This document shows positions 25,424-33,868 of a stretch of DNA of 64,000 nt, in pieces. How positions within the stretch are numbered: the first letter of the stretch is position 1; each line of letters starts with the position of its first letter. A program made the translations under genes and the position numbers. The notes under the pieces are model-generated. The model saw nothing but the letters and a program-made list of their open reading frames with translations, was not told the DNA's origin and ran no database searches. The stretch is from JAVBTR01 sp031556065 (GTDB lineage: Bacteria; Bacillota; Clostridia; Christensenellales; Aristaeellaceae): positions 80,192 to 144,191 of the forward strand of contig JAVBTR010000008.1 in the NCBI GenBank assembly GCA_031556065.1, read 5' to 3'.

Positions 25424-26383
25424 CTAAAACAGCGATGTCTTGGCTACTTTGCGGCTTAATGTGTTGGATAGTAAAAGAAGCGTAGTTCCGATGAGGGATT
25501 GAAACAGGCCGGATGCCGCTGACAGTCCGTAATTCGGTGTGCCTGTGAAGGCCATACGATAAGTATAAGTATACAGCACGTCTGATACATTATAGGTGGC
25601 TGGCATGTAGAGAAGTAGCACCTTGTCAAACCCCGTCATGAGGATAGTACCTGCTTTGAGCGTCAGCATCATGATGATCGTGGGCAGAATGCTGGGTAAC
25701 GTGATACACCACAGCCGCTTCCATCTGTTTGCGCCATCGATCGCACAAGCTTCATACAAATCACCATTGACACTTGAAATCGCCGCCACATACACAATTG
25801 CGCCATAACCGGCGTTTTGCCATATTTCCATAAAGCAAATAACAAGCCAGAACACAGGAATGTTCGCGTTGGCAATCCAGTTTTGCTTTTCTAGCCCCAT
25901 GGCTGTAAGCACCTGCGTAATACCGCCTGCTGAACCTAAAAATTCGCGCACCAAGGTGGTTACGACTACCGCAGCTACAAAATAGGGCATATAGGATATG
26001 GTCTGTACTGATCTTTTGAAAGGCCTGGCCTTCACTTCGCTGATAAGAACTGCCAGGATGATCGGAACAACAAAGCCGATCGTTATATTCATTAGTGCGA
26101 TAGCAGAAGTGTTGCGCATGACCTGAAAAAAGGTTTCGCCTGTAAAAAGCTCAATGAAATTGTCCAAGCCAACCCACGTGCTTCCCCATATACCGCGGCG
26201 CATATTAAAATCTTGAAAGGCACTCACAACGCCAACCATGGGCATGTAATTGAATATGAAAAAATAGACTGCGGAGGGAATGAACAACAAGTAAAGAACC
26301 TTGTTTTTCTTCAGATCCAACCGCCAAGGGTCTTTCTCACCTTTGATGAGGTGGCGTTTCTCCGCCTTTGCGCTCGTATTCAT
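25424..26383 (-). CDS. Sugar ABC importer permease (LplB/YteP type)
   Basis: A 319-residue membrane protein starting with a short basic tail, then VLYLLFIPSAVYFFIFNYMP split over the first membrane segment, and five more segments. The EAA loop ACAIDGANRWKRLWCITLP is present. The end SNTLSRKVAKTSLF is typical of the LplB/YteP branch. The ATG at 26383 has TGGAGGG eight bases upstream; the frame itself opens five codons earlier at TTG. It forms the heteromeric channel with the next gene. Confidence 0.92.
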   Translation of the reverse strand: MNTSAKAEKRHLIKGEKDPWRLDLKKNKVLYLLFIPSAVYFFIFNYMPMVGVVSAFQDFNMRRGIWGSTWVGLDNFIELFTGETFFQVMRNTSAIALMNITIGFVVPIILAVLISEVKARPFKRSVQTISYMPYFVAAVVVTTLVREFLGSAGGITQVLTAMGLEKQNWIANANIPVFWLVICFMEIWQNAGYGAIVYVAAISSVNGDLYEACAIDGANRWKRLWCITLPSILPTIIMMLTLKAGTILMTGFDKVLLLYMPATYNVSDVLYTYTYRMAFTGTPNYGLSAASGLFQSLIGTTLLLLSNTLSRKVAKTSLF

Positions 26384-26439
26384 TTTGAATCCCTCCAAAT
26401 GTCATCTACTGCTTGTTTAGCACTTTGATTCATAATCCA

Positions 26440-26470
26440 TGCTAGGACGGATTTTTATTCCGTCCTAGCA
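26440..26470 (-). terminator. Perfect 12-bp hairpin between the secreted protein gene and the permease genes
   Basis: TGCTAGGACGGA and TCCGTCCTAGCA are exact reverse complements around a 7-nt loop. No T-run follows on the minus strand. It may be an intercistronic structure that protects the upstream mRNA or reduces readthrough into the permease genes, and less likely a full terminator. Confidence 0.6.
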
Positions 26471-26484
26471 TAAGTTTGTTCGTA

Positions 26485-27774
26485 CTAATTTGCTGCCTTA
26501 TAATCTGTGAAGGACAATGCAAGGGTGTCTTCCAGCTTGCCACTGGCATTTTTGAATGCAAAGGAAAACTTGGTCGCATAGTCTGTTTCAACAGTAATCG
26601 GGGCGTTTTCAAAGGTTTCCGAAAGTACAATCGTCCATGCAGGCAACGGACCTGCGCTGCTATCCGCGTTCCATGTGCCGCTTGTAACTACTCCTAAGCC
26701 CTCATATACCAGTTCACATGCGCCGTCGCTATAACAATCCAAGCGAATTGCCATGTTGTTTTCTCCAACGAAAGTGTAAACCACCGTCGCTGCGACTGCG
26801 TTGCTCATTGGGAACGTCATGGATTCGCCGTTGACATCCATAACCAAGTCAAAGCTGAAGGAATAGTCTGCCATGTTGATTGCAGCCTCATAGTCGGTGC
26901 CGCGTACGTTGATTGCGACGGAGGTTTTAGTGTCGCTAAGCTTCCAAGTCCCGCCGGGTACACTTTGTGTGCTGCCTGAAACCGTCATATCCAAGACAGC
27001 TTCACCGCTATCATAGCAGTGTATTGCAGCAGCCACTTCGCCAAGTGTAGCCGATTTTGCGGTGCCCGTAAAGACCATGACGGCTTCTGGTTCCCTAACC
27101 AGCAACATTGAATAGGTGGTACCGTCGGGCATCTTATATTCTGCAGCGTAGCCGTCTTCACTCAATGTCAAGGTGTATACATCGCCTGCATCCCCATCGG
27201 TAAGCGTATAGATATTGCCATCAAGGGTCCAAGTTCCTTCGATGATCGCATCCACACTGTCCTGGTAGGTGCCATTGTGATTGATGCCTACCATGGCGTA
27301 GTCGTCGCCCTCGACGATATATTCATAGAGCGCAACGCCATTTTCTTTGATTTTGTCTGCATCAGGCTCAAGGTTGTGCATCAGTTCATTGTTATACAGC
27401 GGCGTGAAGTCGCCAATAATCCCCTTTTCTGCGTCATAAGCGACGGTGGCGTATTCACTCCCGTCAAGCTTTTTCATCAGAATGGTCTTGGAAGCAGCGT
27501 GAGTGCTACCATCGCCATCTTCATAATCGCGGGGCTCATCTGTCACTTCATAAAACCCCACAGCATATTGGCCACCGCCATATGTCGATGCGTAAAACAC
27601 GTTGGAATCATAGAAATGCACAAAGTTGTACATCGGCTCGCGGCCTTCGGGGGTCATGGTGTAGTCAAACACGCCATCCGTCAGAGAACTGGGTTCAGCG
27701 ACTGCGCTGCTGATAGCTAACATCAATACCATTGCGAGCATGAGGCAAAGGGATTTCCTACAGGTTTTTTTCAT
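26485..27774 (-). CDS. Secreted protein with three GTW-containing repeats, function unknown
   Basis: A 429-residue protein with a clear signal peptide (1-26, cleavage after AVA) and no lipobox, membrane anchor or sorting signal. The remainder appears to be beta-rich. At least three modules share a pattern of a strand, an acidic turn, and GTW (for example EGTWTLDGNIYTL, GGTWKLSDTKT and SGTWNADSS), suggesting tandem lipocalin- or barrel-like repeats. It is not recognised as a known enzyme. Its place between the lyase and the importer suggests an extracellular glycan-binding role, which is inference. AAAAGGAGAG precedes the ATG. Confidence 0.7.
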   Translation of the reverse strand: MKKTCRKSLCLMLAMVLMLAISSAVAEPSSLTDGVFDYTMTPEGREPMYNFVHFYDSNVFYASTYGGGQYAVGFYEVTDEPRDYEDGDGSTHAASKTILMKKLDGSEYATVAYDAEKGIIGDFTPLYNNELMHNLEPDADKIKENGVALYEYIVEGDDYAMVGINHNGTYQDSVDAIIEGTWTLDGNIYTLTDGDAGDVYTLTLSEDGYAAEYKMPDGTTYSMLLVREPEAVMVFTGTAKSATLGEVAAAIHCYDSGEAVLDMTVSGSTQSVPGGTWKLSDTKTSVAINVRGTDYEAAINMADYSFSFDLVMDVNGESMTFPMSNAVAATVVYTFVGENNMAIRLDCYSDGACELVYEGLGVVTSGTWNADSSAGPLPAWTIVLSETFENAPITVETDYATKFSFAFKNASGKLEDTLALSFTDYKAAN

Positions 27775-27833
27775 GGTTTTCTCTCCTTTTTATTGTGTTG
27801 TTTGGTTTCGTAACCTCTATAGCCATTTGTCAG

Positions 27834-30095
27834 TTACGACAAAAGCAATCTAATGTGTGCTGTTCCCCTATCCATGTTGCGGCTGTCAAAACACAGGTGG
27901 CCATTTTCATATACAAGGCAGCCATCTTGCGCAGTGCTGTTTACTGCTGCAAAGGGCAGCGCAATATCGATGAGATGCTCATTTCTTTCCGGGTCGGATA
28001 ACGCAATGTCAACGATTCCGGCCTGTTGTTTGATGATTATACTGCATGCTGCGCTTACAATAATGCCTTCGTGGTTCCCTGCTTCGAAAAACTGCAAGGC
28101 AGTGATGTGGTGTACAGCATCTTCCGCCGCATGGACCGTATCAGTTAGGGCAAGCACCCTTACCCGTGGCGCAGATGCATACGCTCTTGTTTCATCAAGG
28201 GATTTCCCTGGTAAAAGGGTGTAGGCGTAAGATGCGTTTTCTGGCCTTTCACCATGCGGTATAAGGATCGATACAAAGGTATTTTCCTTTTCGCCGGTGT
28301 CGTTGGTTACGACATCTATCCACGTCCCCTTGCGCGTTTCACAAAGCACTGTCACATTAGGCGCATAAGGAAAGCAATAACCAATGTCGGAGGCAGGGCC
28401 ATCATTTCCGCACAAATGCAACATGCTCATAGACCGGGGCGTTTCTAAAACGTTTTTTGCGGCAGCCGCTTCGCACTCGTCGATCGTGATTAGATTCGCA
28501 CAGTCCTTTCCAAGACGGTGATTGTCTACAATGGTTTCGATGGGATTACCTGTGGTTGAAGTGATACCCGACCCCATGCACAGCACCACATCATCGAACA
28601 TGAACCATGTCTTTTTCACCTCCAGATCGCGTGTCTTGCCATTCCCTTGCCCACGATAGCGCATCCCCGCCGTACCAAAGCGGGCATCAAAGTCCGTTCC
28701 GCCCGCATAACGGTAGAGGTTGCGGGCTTCCGGGGTATACCAAAGGAAGTATTCATCCGTGTTGCGTGTGGGGGAGCGGTCAACCGTTGTTCCGGGCAAG
28801 CGCTGCATATCGACCGTTGCATAATAATCGCCATTGTATTGATTGCTGTCAGCGGTATACAGATAAGTCACGCCGTCCGACATATGCCAGAACTTTTTAC
28901 CCTCGCCATTGATTTGCTCATAACAGGCGATTTCTGGACTGTACATGCTGATGCCCAGCGAAAAATTTTCACTATGGTGTACTGCCTTTGCCATGACACC
29001 GAATGTTTTGTGGCTTGATTCCTTATCTGTCGGCAAAACAGCGTTTGAGAGAATATGCTCGAGCACCGGCACTAAAGAGCCAACAAGAAAGTGTTCCTGC
29101 ATGATGGTTTCATCGCGCAAAACATCATCGGCATTGTTTTTATACATTAGCCATCTTTTGACAAGGCTTTGGACCTTTGCTTTCATGCCATCCGGCATCA
29201 TGGTGGATAGAAGAGCCATGGTACGGATGATGATAATGCCTGTTACCCGATCCTGCAAATAGCTGCGTGATGGCTCACGCCCTCGTGCCATGTCCATAAA
29301 TCGGCCATTAGCCATCAGCGGCACAAAGCAATCAAAGATGGTTTGATAAAGAAACTGTTTTGCCTCATCGCTAAACACAAGGTGTGGGGTATTTCCAAAG
29401 GCGCAAAGCATCCCTGTGAGTGTGCTCAGAAGGTTTTTGCCATAGCCTCCCGTATATGCAAACATATAGTGCTGTATAAACGAGCCATCCGGATAAAATC
29501 CATCATCATACATTTCGCCAATGTGCGGCATTTTGAGTAGATGGCTATAAGTAAGCATCGTGGGCAATTGCTCGTTGACCCAGTCAAACTGGCTTGTATC
29601 TTCGTTGAGTATGCCTATCAAGAACAGTAACTGGCACTTCCATGCTAGATTTGCACCTGTCTCGGGTTTACCGTGGGAGGAAATAGCATAAGCATCTTTA
29701 AAGTGAAGCATGACGATGGTGTACTTCTTAATCCATTCATCTCTGTCGGGCAACTCGTCGTACATCAGAATAAGAATATCCAACAAGCGAAGCGGGATTC
29801 CCACCTCTACAAGCCACCAGTTTTCAAATGAGGTCTCCATATTGTATTCTGTTTCGTAAAGGGAACACAATGCTTTAATAATAGTAGACTTGGTTTCAGC
29901 GTTCTTGTAATGCCTGCTTCCAGGGGTTTTGAAGGCAATCGCTTGTGCGCGCTGACGGACTAATGGCCCTATATGTGTGCTTTCCGGCCAATCTGCCATT
30001 CGATCCACCGAATCTAGATAAGCCTGTGGAAAGAGCTGGCCTGCTTTGCCTACAAGATACGTCTCCCACCGTTTGCGTAAATCATTAAAAGCCAT
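27834..30095 (-). CDS. Polysaccharide lyase family 8 (hyaluronate/chondroitin/xanthan lyase type), cytoplasmic
   Basis: A 753-residue PL8 lyase. The catalytic alpha domain shows the aromatic patch NWW (92-94), the Asn in TGANL (149), the His and Tyr of DGSFIQHYMFAYTGGYG (His209, Tyr218) and the Arg-rich ARGREPSR (270-277), all in the order known from hyaluronate and chondroitin AC lyases. PL8 enzymes cut next to a uronic acid by beta-elimination, leaving an unsaturated uronate at the new end. There is no signal peptide, so it probably acts on imported oligosaccharides. GH88 in the same operon would remove the unsaturated uronate. The substrate (glycosaminoglycan, xanthan or another glycan) is not determined. 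GAGGAGG precedes the ATG. Confidence 0.9.
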   Translation of the reverse strand: MAFNDLRKRWETYLVGKAGQLFPQAYLDSVDRMADWPESTHIGPLVRQRAQAIAFKTPGSRHYKNAETKSTIIKALCSLYETEYNMETSFENWWLVEVGIPLRLLDILILMYDELPDRDEWIKKYTIVMLHFKDAYAISSHGKPETGANLAWKCQLLFLIGILNEDTSQFDWVNEQLPTMLTYSHLLKMPHIGEMYDDGFYPDGSFIQHYMFAYTGGYGKNLLSTLTGMLCAFGNTPHLVFSDEAKQFLYQTIFDCFVPLMANGRFMDMARGREPSRSYLQDRVTGIIIIRTMALLSTMMPDGMKAKVQSLVKRWLMYKNNADDVLRDETIMQEHFLVGSLVPVLEHILSNAVLPTDKESSHKTFGVMAKAVHHSENFSLGISMYSPEIACYEQINGEGKKFWHMSDGVTYLYTADSNQYNGDYYATVDMQRLPGTTVDRSPTRNTDEYFLWYTPEARNLYRYAGGTDFDARFGTAGMRYRGQGNGKTRDLEVKKTWFMFDDVVLCMGSGITSTTGNPIETIVDNHRLGKDCANLITIDECEAAAAKNVLETPRSMSMLHLCGNDGPASDIGYCFPYAPNVTVLCETRKGTWIDVVTNDTGEKENTFVSILIPHGERPENASYAYTLLPGKSLDETRAYASAPRVRVLALTDTVHAAEDAVHHITALQFFEAGNHEGIIVSAACSIIIKQQAGIVDIALSDPERNEHLIDIALPFAAVNSTAQDGCLVYENGHLCFDSRNMDRGTAHIRLLLS

Positions 30096-30104
30096 ATTTC
30101 CTCC

Positions 30105-30896
30105 TCAATTGCTTACACAGCCCCATACTTCCAACGCCCTTAGTGCGGGGAAGGGAGAGGGGTCATCGGGACAGGCGATCATCTCTTTCATTTGAACCGA
30201 GGTGATACCCTTTTTTAAGATCTTAAATGACTGTGGCTTTTCTGTTTTCACGAGTGACACTGTTTCCTCACTGCCGTCAGAAAAAGCGAACGTTGATTGC
30301 GTCCAATAATTATCATGGGGGAAATCCGCACGCAATACAATTACAATCTCGTCTATGTCGCAGGCTGTTCCCAATTCTACCGTGATAGCGGCATTCTTAT
30401 CTTCATTGATGCCCCAGCTTTGATAGGGATAGGGGTAATGCCCTTTATTTGCAATGATGCCATCGATCGCATTGTGAGGCGCAAACATCGCTTCTCCACG
30501 GGTCTGAGCGTTAGCGCTTGCGTGCGGGAACATGTTGGTGTGCTCTGATAGGTCAAAAGGATTAAGCGCCAGATTACGGCGAGCTTTAACAAAGTCCGGG
30601 TTAGCGGGTGTTGCCCAAATTAGATGCATCATGCTTTCAAAGGCGCGGGGCGGATAGGGAATACGGTTCATTCGCCCAAAAGGAATGGGGAATGATACGG
30701 TACCTGCGGTCACATATACAATGCTTTCCTGCATCGTATCCTCGAAACAGACCTGGTAGAAGCCTTCCGTATCAAACGTCATTTCGACTTTATCGCCTTC
30801 TTCATAGGCGGGATTATAAACCAGAAAGACGCGCTCCTCACCGCTCGTTTGCGCCAACACTTCTCCAGTACCATTGGATACCCTGATTTCAATCAT
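30105..30896 (-). CDS. Discoidin-like (F5/8 type C) carbohydrate-binding protein without signal peptide
   Basis: A 263-residue protein. The first 80 residues look like a beta-sandwich (QVCFEDTMQESIVYVTAG). The C-terminal part resembles a galactose-binding/discoidin domain: NAIDGIIANKG, then YQSWGINEDKNAAITVELG and ALRALEVWG at the end. No catalytic motif or signal peptide is seen. It may bind oligosaccharides in the cytoplasm or assist the lyase, which it immediately precedes by nine bases. AAAGGAGG precedes the ATG, which overlaps the upstream stop as ATGA. Confidence 0.65.
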   Translation of the reverse strand: MIEIRVSNGTGEVLAQTSGEERVFLVYNPAYEEGDKVEMTFDTEGFYQVCFEDTMQESIVYVTAGTVSFPIPFGRMNRIPYPPRAFESMMHLIWATPANPDFVKARRNLALNPFDLSEHTNMFPHASANAQTRGEAMFAPHNAIDGIIANKGHYPYPYQSWGINEDKNAAITVELGTACDIDEIVIVLRADFPHDNYWTQSTFAFSDGSEETVSLVKTEKPQSFKILKKGITSVQMKEMIACPDDPSPFPALRALEVWGCVSN

Positions 30897-31255
30897 CTTG
30901 CCGGCCTCCTTTCTTTATTGAGAATATGGACAGGGAACGTGCCGAAAGGTTCCTTGAGGTAAACGGACATCAGCGTATCGCCGTTGTACTTGGCTGTGCC
31001 CATATCGACCTCCAACCCTTTTGATCTTAGATCTTCAATTGCATCCTCCATCGGCATGGCGTAAATAGCGATATGCCCTGCCTCTTCAAGCCCTGTGGAG
31101 AAAGCAACCTCCATGTTTTCGGTAACCATATTTGCTGCCGGAAGGTTAAAAACCGGAAGTGCAAACGCTTTAGAAAACTGTGCGCTGAGCGTATCCGCCA
31201 TTTCCTTGTCCTGTACATGAATGCCCATATGGGCAAATTGATACGTAACGTTCAT
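30893..31255 (-). CDS. VOC/glyoxalase-fold family protein
   Basis: A 120-residue single-domain protein that reads like a vicinal oxygen chelate fold: FAHMGIHVQDKEMADTLS at the start and SVYLKEPFGTFPVHIL at the end. VOC domains occur with KDPG aldolases in Clostridia, and the degradation of unsaturated uronates yields KDG, so a role in that branch is possible but unproven. The gene is coupled to both neighbours (10-base gap to GH88, 4-base overlap with the next gene). Confidence 0.55.
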   Translation of the reverse strand: MNVTYQFAHMGIHVQDKEMADTLSAQFSKAFALPVFNLPAANMVTENMEVAFSTGLEEAGHIAIYAMPMEDAIEDLRSKGLEVDMGTAKYNGDTLMSVYLKEPFGTFPVHILNKERRPAR

Positions 31256-31264
31256 TTTTTCTCC

Positions 31265-32386
31265 TTACCAGATGGGCAGCGCCTTGCCAAACAAGCGCAA
31301 CGCCGCTTCCACAAAAAAATAGTCGCCATAGATTACCGGAGTGTTTGCCAATGGATCATTATGGTATTGCAGACCGGCACCATTTAAGATAGCGTCCTCG
31401 TCAGTATTCCAGTTGGAAAATTGCGTCTCACATACTTGAAATAGCGTCTCTGCGCTTTTTTCATATAGCGCGCGTTCCAGCGCAGGCACATGATCTGCCA
31501 GTTCCAAAAGACCACAGGTGATGATCATTCCTGCAGAAGTGTCCGTACGTATAGGTTCAGCTGGTGCCCTAAAATCGAGCAGCGGCACAAAACCATTGAG
31601 TGACAGCGCTGAAATGGCATAATGGGCGCACTGCTTTGCCGCAATCAAGTATTTTTCATCCTGCGTGTAGCGGTAACATAGCGCATATCCATACAATGCC
31701 CATCCCGTCCCTCTGCTCCATGCAGAAGCTGCACTGTAGCCCTGTCCTTGAATCGCTTCAACATATTCGCCTGTATCGGCATCAAAGCGGACAATGTGGT
31801 TACAACTGCCATCGGGGCGAAGAATGTATTTCAGTGATGTATCTGCATGGGCGATCGCAATTTGCTTAAAGCGCGGATCCTTTGTTTCCTCGCTTGCCCA
31901 AAAAAGCAACGGTAAGTTCATCAGCGAATCAATAATCATATAGCCACGCACATCGGTATTGCCTTGCGTACCGTCATTCCATGCACGGATGAACCTGCCT
32001 GCCGTATTAAACCTGCCCGCCAGAAGATTACTCGCATGCAGCCCGCGGCGCCTTGAATTGGCATCGCCCGTTATTCTATAATCTGCTACAGCGCTCAAGG
32101 TGTACATAAAACCAACGTCATGATATAGATTTTCAAACGTATGCAGGGCTTCGTCCAAACGGGTTTCAATTTGCTGCGCAGTCGCAAGAAACGCTTCCTT
32201 ACCCGTTGCGTGATACATCTGCCAGAGGATGCCCGGCCAGAAGCCGTTCGTCCAAAAGGAAATGCCATCAGGTGTACGCATCTCCTTGTACATACCGCCT
32301 TGCGCTACAAATGGAAGATTTGTGCCCACGCGCTCCAATTGCGCAGTTGTTTTTGCGATTAATTTTTCAAAAAGTTGTTCGTTCAT
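31265..32386 (-). CDS. GH88 unsaturated glucuronyl hydrolase
   Basis: A 373-residue GH88 enzyme. The two catalytic Asp residues are visible: Asp90 in LYHDVGFMY and Asp153 in MIIDSLMNLPLLFW, at spacings matching the Bacillus UGL (88 and 149). The motif SAWSRGTGWALYGYALCYRYT is also typical. It hydrates the double bond of the unsaturated uronate made by a lyase and releases it from the sugar chain. No signal peptide, so it works in the cytoplasm alongside PL8. It is the first gene of the eight-gene operon that ends at GH1. Confidence 0.93.
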   Translation of the reverse strand: MNEQLFEKLIAKTTAQLERVGTNLPFVAQGGMYKEMRTPDGISFWTNGFWPGILWQMYHATGKEAFLATAQQIETRLDEALHTFENLYHDVGFMYTLSAVADYRITGDANSRRRGLHASNLLAGRFNTAGRFIRAWNDGTQGNTDVRGYMIIDSLMNLPLLFWASEETKDPRFKQIAIAHADTSLKYILRPDGSCNHIVRFDADTGEYVEAIQGQGYSAASAWSRGTGWALYGYALCYRYTQDEKYLIAAKQCAHYAISALSLNGFVPLLDFRAPAEPIRTDTSAGMIITCGLLELADHVPALERALYEKSAETLFQVCETQFSNWNTDEDAILNGAGLQYHNDPLANTPVIYGDYFFVEAALRLFGKALPIW

Positions 32387-32399
32387 ACTATAAGCCCCC

Positions 32400-32445
32400 T
32401 TACGATGATCATAGCGTAAGAGGGACTTTTGGCGTTAGAATTATA
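32400..32445 (-). promoter_or_regulatory. Promoter and dyad upstream of the GH88-to-GH1 operon
   Basis: On the minus strand a TATAAT (32440-32445) lies 54 bases before the GH88 start and no good -35 box is found, as expected for an activator-dependent promoter. It is followed directly by TTCTAACGCC (32431-32440), also present upstream of GH2 (36155-36164). A dyad CTTACG...CGTAAG (32400-32421) with an inner ATGATCAT lies in the leader. The AraC-family regulator encoded just upstream is the likely controller. Confidence 0.5.
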
Positions 32446-32460
32446 TCGCCTTTTATAGAA

Positions 32461-33672
32461 TTATTTTAGCACAATCTTTTTTCTGTAATCTGTTGGTGTT
32501 GTATGAAACTGCCGCTTGAACACTTTTACAAAGTAATTGTTATCCAGATATCCGACATATGCGCTTATCTCCTGCACCGTCAAATCACTATTGGTAAGCA
32601 GTTCGGCGGCTTTCCGCCCGCGGCAATAGGTGATGTACTGGCCAGCCGTCATGCCTAAAGATTCCTTAAACTGGCGGTTCAAATGCGTTGCGGATAAGCC
32701 GGCTTCTTTGGCAACGATCTCAAGTGTAAGGGGCTGGCCTAGAAACGTGTCTATGAACTCTAATGCGCGGCGCAAGGGCTTTGCATATGGACGCATTCGT
32801 GAAGCTTGGATGGCTTTGCAAACCGCTTCAAGCATTTGATAATTAAGTTTATGTACCTGTTCGTTGGAATCAACCTGGTATACCTTCTGCATATACTCCT
32901 GCGATATGGCGTCCAGTTCCATCAGACGTATGCCGCTTCTTTCGGCCGCCTTACGGCACAATGTACGAAATGAGGCGGCATTGGCGGCAACCGATTTGCT
33001 ATTATGCAGCATCTGAAGATAGGCCGGCCCCGCAAGCGGTGCGAGTTTGCGCCAAGAATCCTTGGCGGCTTGAAAACGTCCCAAGCTTACATAGCGCATA
33101 AACTCATTTTCAATGACATAACGCTTTTGCACATCATGATACTCGCTCATATCAAGTTCCGTGTTATCCCTTTGTTCTATCGCCGCAGTATCAGCAGGTG
33201 TTAGGCGTGTTTCGTGGTAAAAAGAATGAAACGAAGGAAAAACAGCCATGGCAAGCTGCTTTGCACACATAGAAACTTCTGCAGCCGCAACCAGAGGAAA
33301 GCTGCACCGATAACGTTTGTATGACAGGAAGCTATCGCTTGACAGTCCTAATCGTGCCAATCGCGCCTCCTCTGCCTGATCATCCCAGGTTGTCTCTGTG
33401 TAAGGCCCAAGGATGATGCAGCAAGTGTTAATTTTGCAAATGATCACTTCCAAATCAAATAAATCACATACCCGGACAAGCGCATCATTTTGTATGTTTT
33501 CAAAGAGGTCTTGAAGTGAGTTTTTGCTCCATGTTGATTGCACCGTCATGGAAAAAGCGTGCTTTTCAAGGATATCATACTGCGCTGATGTTTCATCAAA
33601 AACAGTCACATGAACACCCATGCTCATCTGAATATACTTTGCAACGGCATTTGCCTCTGTGTACTGATTCAT
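32461..33672 (-). CDS. AraC family transcriptional regulator of the glycan locus
   Basis: A 403-residue regulator. The last 100 residues form the double helix-turn-helix DNA-binding domain: LTLEIVAKEAGLSATHLNRQF and LTVQEISAYVGYLDNNYFVKV (each shown only in part elsewhere), ending PTDYRKK. The N-terminal 290 residues have no recognised cupin motif and may form a ligand-sensing or PocR/GAF-like domain. It lies between GH2 and the GH88 operon on the same strand and probably activates both in response to an oligosaccharide. AAAGAGG precedes the ATG. Confidence 0.9.
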   Translation of the reverse strand: MNQYTEANAVAKYIQMSMGVHVTVFDETSAQYDILEKHAFSMTVQSTWSKNSLQDLFENIQNDALVRVCDLFDLEVIICKINTCCIILGPYTETTWDDQAEEARLARLGLSSDSFLSYKRYRCSFPLVAAAEVSMCAKQLAMAVFPSFHSFYHETRLTPADTAAIEQRDNTELDMSEYHDVQKRYVIENEFMRYVSLGRFQAAKDSWRKLAPLAGPAYLQMLHNSKSVAANAASFRTLCRKAAERSGIRLMELDAISQEYMQKVYQVDSNEQVHKLNYQMLEAVCKAIQASRMRPYAKPLRRALEFIDTFLGQPLTLEIVAKEAGLSATHLNRQFKESLGMTAGQYITYCRGRKAAELLTNSDLTVQEISAYVGYLDNNYFVKVFKRQFHTTPTDYRKKIVLK

Positions 33673-33868
33673 ACGGCACCTCTTTTTTATGCTATCCAGC
33701 TTCCTCTTTCATATTATACCACGATTGTCGCTCCCCCTTTGGGTGAGCGACCCGGCCAAGCTTTCAGCTTGCCTAATCATCATTATACCACGTTTCTGCT
33801 GCACCTGGATATATGGAGTTGCGTTACCCTTTGGGGGATTTCATATATAATTGTATAAGTTTTAGCCT

